Part shown: positions 15,472 to 20,365 of the stretch, in pieces | Layout: each line of letters opens with the position of its first letter | How positions within the stretch are numbered: position 1 is the first letter of the stretch | NCBI GenBank assembly: GCA_005879435.1 | Contig: VBKX01000227.1 | Span: 1-20,365, forward strand | DNA: 20,365 bases | Reading direction: 5' to 3' | From: Deltaproteobacteria bacterium | Lineage (GTDB): Bacteria; Desulfobacterota; Binatia; UBA9968 | Translations under genes and position numbers: made by a program | The notes under the pieces: generated by a model | The model's input: only the letters and a program-made list of their open reading frames with translations | The model's database searches: none | Told to the model about the DNA's origin: nothing

Positions 15472-16467
15472 CTATGGCGTGATTTGCGCGATCGACGCGC
15501 CGATGCCGTCCAACGCAGACTTGCCGTTCGCATCCATGTTGTCGCGGCGCGGCGTATCGTAGTTCGCGATATAAGCGGTATCGCCGATGAAGACGATGGC
15601 GGCGGGAAATTCCAGCGGCCCGCGGCTGTCATTCTTTGCGCTCTCCTGCACCAGCCCGTCCGGCGTAACGGTGACTAGGGCATTGCGCTCATTCGCCGTC
15701 ACCCAAAGCTTGCCGTTGCGATCGAAGTCAAGGCCATCGGCGCCCTCGAGCAAGGGACTTTGCGCCAATAGAGAAGGCTTGCCGCCTTTGCCGTCGGTGC
15801 CGATCGCCACCGTCCAAATCGCACCCCGTGAAGTGTCGACAATATGGAGCAGGCTCTTGGCGTCAAATGCCAACCCGTTGGCAACGGTCGCCTGCTGTGT
15901 CTTGCCGTCGGGAAGCGTGCGCGTGTGCTTTTCGATTTGAACCGCCGGTTGGGCAACACCGCCATTCGGGCCGACTCGGTAGACGATTCCGCTGGCGCCG
16001 CCTGAGATGAAAAGATTTCCTTGACGGTCAAACGCGATTCCGTTGGCGCCGGCTGTCCCTGTCGCAAATGTTTGCGCCACGCCCGGCTTCGCTGGATTGA
16101 GATCAGATCCCCTGACGCGGACAACTTCGCTGAATGGCCCCGCGGCTACGAAGAGATCGCCCTGCTCATTGAAAGCGATCCCTGCACCGTCGGCATTGAC
16201 CTTTTTTCCCGTGATCTCGCGCGCTTCGATCCGCCCCACCGCCACCGGCTTCGGAGCCTTCGGATCGACGCGAAGGATATTGCCCGTGACCCGATCCGGC
16301 AAGTAGAGCCGGCCCTCTTTGTCGGCGGTGATGCTTTCGACGATCACGGTGCGGTCCGCGCTGGCGGGATCGAGGTCAACTAGAATCGATACCGCCAGGC
16401 TTCGACTTTGTACGGTGGCGCAAGCGCCGAGAAAAAGCGTCAGAGCAGCAATCAGCATCAATTGCAT
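15472..16467 (-). CDS. SMP-30/NHL-like beta-propeller lipoprotein
   Basis: 331 residues from ATG at 16467; GAGG 9 bases upstream favours it over an ATG at 16485. The N-terminus is a classical lipoprotein signal ending LGAC (Cys16). The mature protein has repeated blades of the type GIAFNEQGDLFVA, GIAFDRQGNLFIS, GLAFDAKSLLHIV and GLDFDRNGKLWVT, each about 45-60 residues apart, as in SMP-30/gluconolactonase/NHL propellers. Such proteins include calcium-dependent lactonases, but metal-binding residues cannot be assigned by eye, so an enzymatic role is open. It is the first gene of the operon with the ABC importer, only 8 bases before the ATPase gene, which suggests a substrate-linked job at the membrane. 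Confidence 0.82.
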   Translation of the reverse strand: MQLMLIAALTLFLGACATVQSRSLAVSILVDLDPASADRTVIVESITADKEGRLYLPDRVTGNILRVDPKAPKPVAVGRIEAREITGKKVNADGAGIAFNEQGDLFVAAGPFSEVVRVRGSDLNPAKPGVAQTFATGTAGANGIAFDRQGNLFISGGASGIVYRVGPNGGVAQPAVQIEKHTRTLPDGKTQQATVANGLAFDAKSLLHIVDTSRGAIWTVAIGTDGKGGKPSLLAQSPLLEGADGLDFDRNGKLWVTANERNALVTVTPDGLVQESAKNDSRGPLEFPAAIVFIGDTAYIANYDTPRRDNMDANGKSALDGIGASIAQITP

Positions 16468-16549
16468 ATCGACGTCCTCATGCATGCTATCGAATAATTA
16501 AGGATTCGCTCCTCATGATTACAGGACCGGATGCATTATCGCGTTAGCG

Positions 16550-17530
16550 TCAAAGATTCAAGGCTTGTGCCGCGTTGCCGCCGAGGATTTTTTCCCGTTC
16601 GGCATCGGCAAGATCGAGCTGCCGCACCTTGTTCACCGCGTCAAAATCGCCCATCGCCATCGGATAGTCCGTACCGATGACGACCCGGTCCGCGCCGACG
16701 ACTTGAACCAAATACTGGAGTGCGGCGACGGAATGGACGATGGAATCAAAGTAAAACCTTCTTAGATACTCAGACGGTTTTTGCGGTATAACTTTCTTCA
16801 AATCAGCGCGGAACGAATAGGAATGATCGAGGCGCCAGATGTTGAACGCAAGCAACCCGCCGCCATGAGAAAGGCACAGACGGAGATTTGGATATTTCTC
16901 GAACATGCCTTTCAATATCATGCGCTCGATCATCAGGGTCGTGCGAAAAGTAAATTGCAAAACGTTGCCGAGGATCGGCGCTAGCGGATCGTCGCGATCC
17001 AGCCCGCCTTCGAGAGGATGAACAAACAACAACAATTCCAACTTCTGCGCCGCTTCAAAAAACGGCTCGAAGATCGGATCATCCAAAGGCTTGTCGCCCA
17101 CGGCATTGCCGATCTCCAGACCTTTCAAGCCCATGCTCTTCGCCTCTGCCGCGATGGCGACGGAATCAATCACACTTTGCAGCGGCACGCTGCCGAAACC
17201 GACGAAGCGATCCGGATGCTTTCGCACGACGGCCTGAATCGCCTCATTCTGCTTGCGCGAAAAGTACGCCGCCACCGCCGGCTCTTCCCAATAGAACAAT
17301 AAAATCGGCGACGGGGAGAGCGCCTGCACGTCGATGCTCATCTCATCTAGCGCCTTGATGCGCGCCGTTGGATCGTACGCTCCAGCGCCCAATCCCCCTC
17401 GCGCGCCGATCTGCGAGGTCACCGACAACTTGCCGTGATCGAGAACCAGTTTCGGCGCACGATCCTGATACTTACCTGGATGTTGCAGCGTCTCCACAGG
17501 GAAAAAATGTGAATGAAGATCGATGTTCAT
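16550..17530 (-). CDS. Amidohydrolase-2 family (ACMSD-like) metal enzyme
   Basis: 326 residues from ATG at 17530, with GAGG 10 bases upstream; an upstream in-frame start at 17578 has no such site. It opens MNIDLHSHFFP, the metal-binding HxH (His6, His8). His171 (FVHPLEGG), His222 (CLSHGGG) and Asp288 (GTDYP) supply the other expected ligands, all present. The family includes 2-amino-3-carboxymuconate-6-semialdehyde decarboxylase and aromatic decarboxylases such as gamma-resorcylate decarboxylase. A decarboxylase or hydrolase of a ring or ring-cleavage product is likely; substrate unknown. It lies 82 bases before the propeller/ABC operon on the same strand, so a joint uptake-and-breakdown role is plausible. 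Confidence 0.88.
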   Translation of the reverse strand: MNIDLHSHFFPVETLQHPGKYQDRAPKLVLDHGKLSVTSQIGARGGLGAGAYDPTARIKALDEMSIDVQALSPSPILLFYWEEPAVAAYFSRKQNEAIQAVVRKHPDRFVGFGSVPLQSVIDSVAIAAEAKSMGLKGLEIGNAVGDKPLDDPIFEPFFEAAQKLELLLFVHPLEGGLDRDDPLAPILGNVLQFTFRTTLMIERMILKGMFEKYPNLRLCLSHGGGLLAFNIWRLDHSYSFRADLKKVIPQKPSEYLRRFYFDSIVHSVAALQYLVQVVGADRVVIGTDYPMAMGDFDAVNKVRQLDLADAEREKILGGNAAQALNL

Positions 17531-17939
17531 GGCGTGATACCTCGGCGTCGTTGAGATCGATGGAGAAAACCGACCCATCTATACACCACCCGCCGCACTT
17601 CCACTAGCCATTCCCAATGGTTTGCTCCGGCGGCGCCTGAATCAAAGCCGGGCGTGGGACCTCATCATAATCTTTTCGGCAATGCTTCGATGTCGCCAAC
17701 GTCCCTGGATTCTGCTACAACCGAGACGGCCTGAATGACTATTACGTCATGGCAGGCAGAGACACCATAATCGGAGTCAAGGACCGACCCTTTCATCGAA
17801 GATTTTTAGAAAAATAAATGGAGGTCTTTGACGGTGCCTAGCGCGCCGTTCCGCGCCAACGAAGAGCCAGGCGGTCGATTTTCTGCCGTGAATCAAAACA
17901 ACTTGCAGCGGATTCGTTCGTAGAAAAAACGGAGACTCC
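17531..17939. other. Intergenic region between divergent genes
   Basis: About 410 bases between the amidohydrolase (-) and DUF2541-like (+) genes. It must carry the promoters for both, but no clear -35/-10 pair stands out. A protein-like open frame on + occupies 17671-17817 and is listed separately. A small GC-rich inverted repeat (GCGCG/CGCGC) near 17840-17858 is too weak to call a terminator. Confidence 0.3.
17671..17817 (+). pseudogene. Possible gene remnant, C-terminal-like fragment
   Basis: An open frame of 48 codons with no start codon near its beginning (a stop lies directly before it at 17668-17670) and a stop TAA at 17815-17817. The translation (starting SFRQCFDVANVPGFCYN, with NDYYVMAGRDT and a basic end FHRRFLEK) has the composition of real protein, not of chance frame. 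I do not recognise the family. It could be the tail of a lost gene. Confidence 0.25.
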
Positions 17940-18338
17940 ATGAAACGTTACTTTGGTTCGGGGCTACTTTTGCTACTCTTGCTCATAGCTGAGTTCAGCA
18001 GCGCGGCCAAGGCGCCGGGCCGATGGGAGCTCCTAGGGACGCGCAACGTAGACTTCAGAAACGACCACCACCGCATCGAACTGCGACTTCACGAAGGCAG
18101 GTTCAGACAAATTCAATTCAAGGTTAAAGACGCGCCGATTGAAGTTTCCAATCTGGTCGTGACTTTCAGCAACAACCAGAAGTTTAGTCCAAAAGTGCGC
18201 CATCGCTTCCCCGAAGGCTCCGGTTCCCGCGTAATCGATCTCCCAGGCGAGCGCAGAATGATCAAACAGATCGATTTTGATTATCGCAGAATCAATCGAC
18301 GCGAAGGAAGAGGCAAAGTAGAGGTTTACGCACGCTAA
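17940..18338 (+). CDS. DUF2541-like secreted protein
   Basis: 132 residues from ATG at 17940, with GGAG 6 bases upstream. A Sec signal peptide (hydrophobic 8-17, cleavage near SSAA, 20-23) is followed by a mature domain starting RWELLGTRNVDFRNDHHRI (28-46). The domain continues with DAPIEVSNLVVTF and SRVIDLPGERRMIKQIDFDY, a beta-rich pattern that I associate with the DUF2541 (YaaI-like) family. It is periplasmic or secreted, with no cysteine in the mature part and a strongly basic C-terminus. Function unknown. It lies 93 bases before a binding-protein gene on the same strand. Confidence 0.75.
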   Translation: MKRYFGSGLLLLLLLIAEFSSAAKAPGRWELLGTRNVDFRNDHHRIELRLHEGRFRQIQFKVKDAPIEVSNLVVTFSNNQKFSPKVRHRFPEGSGSRVIDLPGERRMIKQIDFDYRRINRREGRGKVEVYAR

Positions 18339-18431
18339 GATCGGCCAACGACGTTGACCCGCAGCATTAGGCCAACGCATGCTCCGCGCTTGAAACTACA
18401 GTGGCCATAGCGCGACCGAGGAGGATCAAAC

Positions 18432-19505
18432 ATGAATGACAGACGATTTTTAGGCCGGCACAATTCCTCGAATTCGCGACAATCATGGTTGGGGCTGGCG
18501 CTGCTGGTGGTGTTGATCGTCTTGATCGACCCTCCCGGGTCTCAAGCCAATCCCTTTCTTGCCAAAGCCGGCGAAGCGCCAACCACGGTTCACGTCGCCA
18601 CATGCGCGGTCTCCGGCGGATTCGTTCATCTCTACACCGCCATGGACAACGGTATTTTCGATAAATATGGCATCAAGATCGAACATAAATTTATCAGCGG
18701 CAGCGCCATGAATCTCGCTGCCCTTTCGGCGGATGAGATTTCATTTCTCTACTGCGCCGCCGACGGCACGATTCCTGGATTGGCCAGCGGCATCGATGGC
18801 AAACTAATCGCTTCGCCTTTGATCGGCCTGCCCTACGTGCTGTTAGCGCAAAAAGACATCAAACGCCTCGAGGACCTTAAAGGGAAAAGTATCGGCGTGT
18901 CACGGGCAGGAGATTTAGATGACCGGCTCATGAAAACGATGCTGAAGAAGTTCAACCTCAGCACCGCCGACGTCATCATCCGGCCCATGGGTGGCAGCCA
19001 GCCTGAGCGTTACAACGCGATGGTCGCGGGCATCATCCAGGCCGCGCCGGTCACACCGCCTCTGGACGCGCGCGGCAAGAAAGACGGACTCAACGTTATT
19101 TACAATCTCAAAGAGCTCAATCTGCCGTTTATCTATAGCTCCCTGCACACCAATCCGAAAACCATGAAGGAGAGACCACAACTGGTCCAACGCTTCGTTG
19201 CCGCTATCGCCGAATCGCTTTATTTCGCCGAAAAAAATCCCGAGAAAGCAAAGGCTTCACTGAGCAAGGTGCTCAAGATTCCCGACATGGAAACTCTGCA
19301 GACCGCCTACGACACCTATGCGGTCTCTCTGGTCAACCGAGGGATGCTCGTACCCGCAAACGCCCTCGCCGGAGCCGTCGAGGTCGCGCGCGAAACCGGA
19401 ACCAATGTGCGCAAAAAACCGGCTGAGCTGTTCGACAACAGTTTCGCCGAGCACCTTACCAAGAGCGGTTTTCTTAAAGAGCTTTGGGGTGGAGAATTAC
19501 GATAG
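18432..19505 (+). CDS. ABC substrate-binding protein, NMT1/THI5-like (second copy)
   Basis: 357 residues from ATG at 18432, with GAGGAGG 7 bases upstream, a very strong ribosome-binding site. A signal anchor/signal peptide (hydrophobic 19-32, cleavage near SQAN, 37-40) precedes a TauA/NMT1-like domain: TVHVATCAVSGGFVHLYTAM, DNGIFDKYGIKIE, LKGKSIGVSRAGDLDDRLM and EVAR near the end. It is only distantly like the binding protein at 13659-14672. No permease or ATPase gene adjoins it, so it is an orphan that may use a shared importer. Ligand unknown. Confidence 0.87.
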   Translation: MNDRRFLGRHNSSNSRQSWLGLALLVVLIVLIDPPGSQANPFLAKAGEAPTTVHVATCAVSGGFVHLYTAMDNGIFDKYGIKIEHKFISGSAMNLAALSADEISFLYCAADGTIPGLASGIDGKLIASPLIGLPYVLLAQKDIKRLEDLKGKSIGVSRAGDLDDRLMKTMLKKFNLSTADVIIRPMGGSQPERYNAMVAGIIQAAPVTPPLDARGKKDGLNVIYNLKELNLPFIYSSLHTNPKTMKERPQLVQRFVAAIAESLYFAEKNPEKAKASLSKVLKIPDMETLQTAYDTYAVSLVNRGMLVPANALAGAVEVARETGTNVRKKPAELFDNSFAEHLTKSGFLKELWGGELR

Positions 19506-19985
19506 CCACGCACGAATCGAAGCCGGTGAGCGCGATAACGATGGCGTGACACCAAGTGAGCCCGAGCAGAAATGAATATCTTTTTTGCCACACATCTTCG
19601 GGCAGCCGGCTCCCTTCGGGAAGCACCGACCAAAACTGTTTTGCTGCCGAAATGACAAGGTGCGAAAGCCCGTCCATCACCTTTTTATACCGCATGTTTG
19701 TGGGGAATCTTCCAGCGATCAGGCTAATCTGTATTATGCGGTCGTTTTTTGTCTTATGGACTGAGCGTTCGCCTGCTCCCAGGCAACCAAGCCAATAAGC
19801 CCTAGATGCCCGGTCCTCCGACCAGCGGCAAACGATCGAACGCGCGCGCCAGTCCGACGCAAGTAGACTCAACCGGATGAGCGATTGTGCCCGCGTCGCG
19901 TTTAAGCAAAAAGTTTCAAGGCTGGAAACGCCGCAGCTGAATCACGCTGCCCAACCGCCCGGTGAAATTTCTCGAACCGACGGTC
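19506..19985. other. Intergenic region with degraded sequence
   Basis: About 480 bases between the second NMT1-like gene (+) and the end of the iron-type binding-protein gene (-). It contains the sensor fragment at 19519-19695 (-). A further short protein-like frame on - (about 19802-19911, ending GGPGI) has no recognisable match or start signal. No intact gene or clear terminator was found. Confidence 0.35.
19519..19695 (-). pseudogene. Fragment of a membrane sensor protein N-terminus
   Basis: An ORF on - that, from ATG at 19695, encodes MRYKKVMDGLSHL, then a segment VLPEGSRLPEDVWQKRY followed by one hydrophobic helix (SFLLGLTWCHAIVIALTGF). This 'LPEDVWxxRHxxxLxLxWxH' pattern is, from memory, the start of many membrane-bound sensor kinases and GGDEF/adenylate cyclase proteins. 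After one helix the frame runs into the end of the binding-protein gene and stops at 19476-19474, so everything after helix 1 is absent. It is best read as a truncated remnant. Confidence 0.45.
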
Positions 19986-20365
19986 CTACTTCTGCTTAAC
20001 CTGTGCCAAAACATCGTCGACCAGCTTGCGCAAGGGCTTAATGTCCTCGTATTGAGGCAGACTGGACAGGAGGTATTTGGCCCCTTCTTTCGGCACCTGC
20101 TCATCTTTATAGAGAATCATGTCCTTCGAAATATCCGTTCGGAACGAATTTCGGCCGGTTAGTTTCTGCCACGCCAACTGTCCGTCGCGCGACAAAAACC
20201 AGTTGAGATAAACCTTTGTCGCGTTGGGATGCGGAGCATTCTTAAAAGTGATTATGTGCCCGGAGCCCGTGCTGATCGTGTCGCCCTCTTTGTCGCTGAA
20301 GATTTGCCGCACCGGCAAACCCTGTTTCCGCGCGAGCTCGGTATTCTCAAGTTTCGCCAGAACGT
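19986..20365 (-). CDS. Iron(III)-type ABC substrate-binding protein, C-terminal part (partial)
   Basis: The frame is open to the window's end at 20363, giving the last 125 residues or so of a larger protein; the start is outside. The segment GSGHIITFKNAPHPNATKVY, then LNWFLSRDGQLAWQKLTGRN and SFRTDI, is typical of the C-terminal lobe of the Fe(III)/spermidine-type extracellular binding protein family. It ends DDVLAQVKQK and TAG at 19988-19986. The family carries iron or small organic ligands to an ABC permease. Its other genes are not visible here. Confidence 0.8.
   Translation of the reverse strand, partial: VLAKLENTELARKQGLPVRQIFSDKEGDTISTGSGHIITFKNAPHPNATKVYLNWFLSRDGQLAWQKLTGRNSFRTDISKDMILYKDEQVPKEGAKYLLSSLPQYEDIKPLRKLVDDVLAQVKQK

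Overview
The window reads as a piece of a chromosome from an uncultivated-type soil or sediment bacterium with moderately high GC. The sequence does not fix the phylum. The density of solitary NMT1-, TctC- and iron-type solute-binding proteins, the ACMSD-family amidohydrolase and the PrkA/YeaH/SpoVR triad fit Proteobacteria-like or Binatota/Tectomicrobia-like lineages, but this placement is an inference from gene content only. There is no rRNA, tRNA, CRISPR array, transposase, integrase or phage gene, so the window looks like an ordinary chromosomal mosaic with some gene decay.

Region 1 (1-4079, + strand): the 3' end of the serine protein kinase gene prkA, a DUF444/YeaH-YhbH von Willebrand-type protein, and spoVR. 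This is the classic PrkA-YeaH-SpoVR stress/sporulation-associated triad. The spoVR copy is broken near 2697 by a frame change together with missing sequence. A shikimate dehydrogenase-like gene with an unusual insertion follows.

Region 2 (4127-8222, - strand): a small zinc-ribbon protein, an M48-like metallopeptidase lipoprotein, a previously easily missed 53-codon gene with a near-perfect ribosome-binding site, and a likely three-gene operon DUF1326 - DUF2182 - sulfite-oxidase-family molybdoenzyme. The DUF2182 gene is also interrupted by a frame change with apparent loss of an internal segment.

Region 3 (8342-12693): a 37-bp tandem duplication, a TctC/Bug-type binding protein without its membrane partners, a 14-helix-type MFS exporter, a small lipoprotein made of 11-residue repeats, and (on +) a stand-alone response-regulator receiver domain with substituted active-site residues.

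Region 4 (12877-17530, - strand): an ACMSD-family amidohydrolase, then a compact four-gene operon: beta-propeller (SMP-30/NHL-like) lipoprotein, ABC ATPase, NMT1/SsuA-like binding protein and SsuC/TauC-type permease. The ATPase/binding protein and binding protein/permease pairs overlap by 4 bases (ATGA). Together these suggest uptake and breakdown of a small organic, possibly aromatic or sulfonated, compound; the substrate is unknown.

Region 5 (17671-20365): a possible gene remnant, a DUF2541-like secreted protein, a second NMT1-like binding protein on +, a truncated sensor-protein N-terminus on -, and the 3' end of an iron(III)-type ABC binding protein that runs off the window. I did not find a clearly new multi-gene system. 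The best candidates for a second look are the DUF1326/DUF2182/molybdoenzyme operon and the two independent out-of-frame internal losses.
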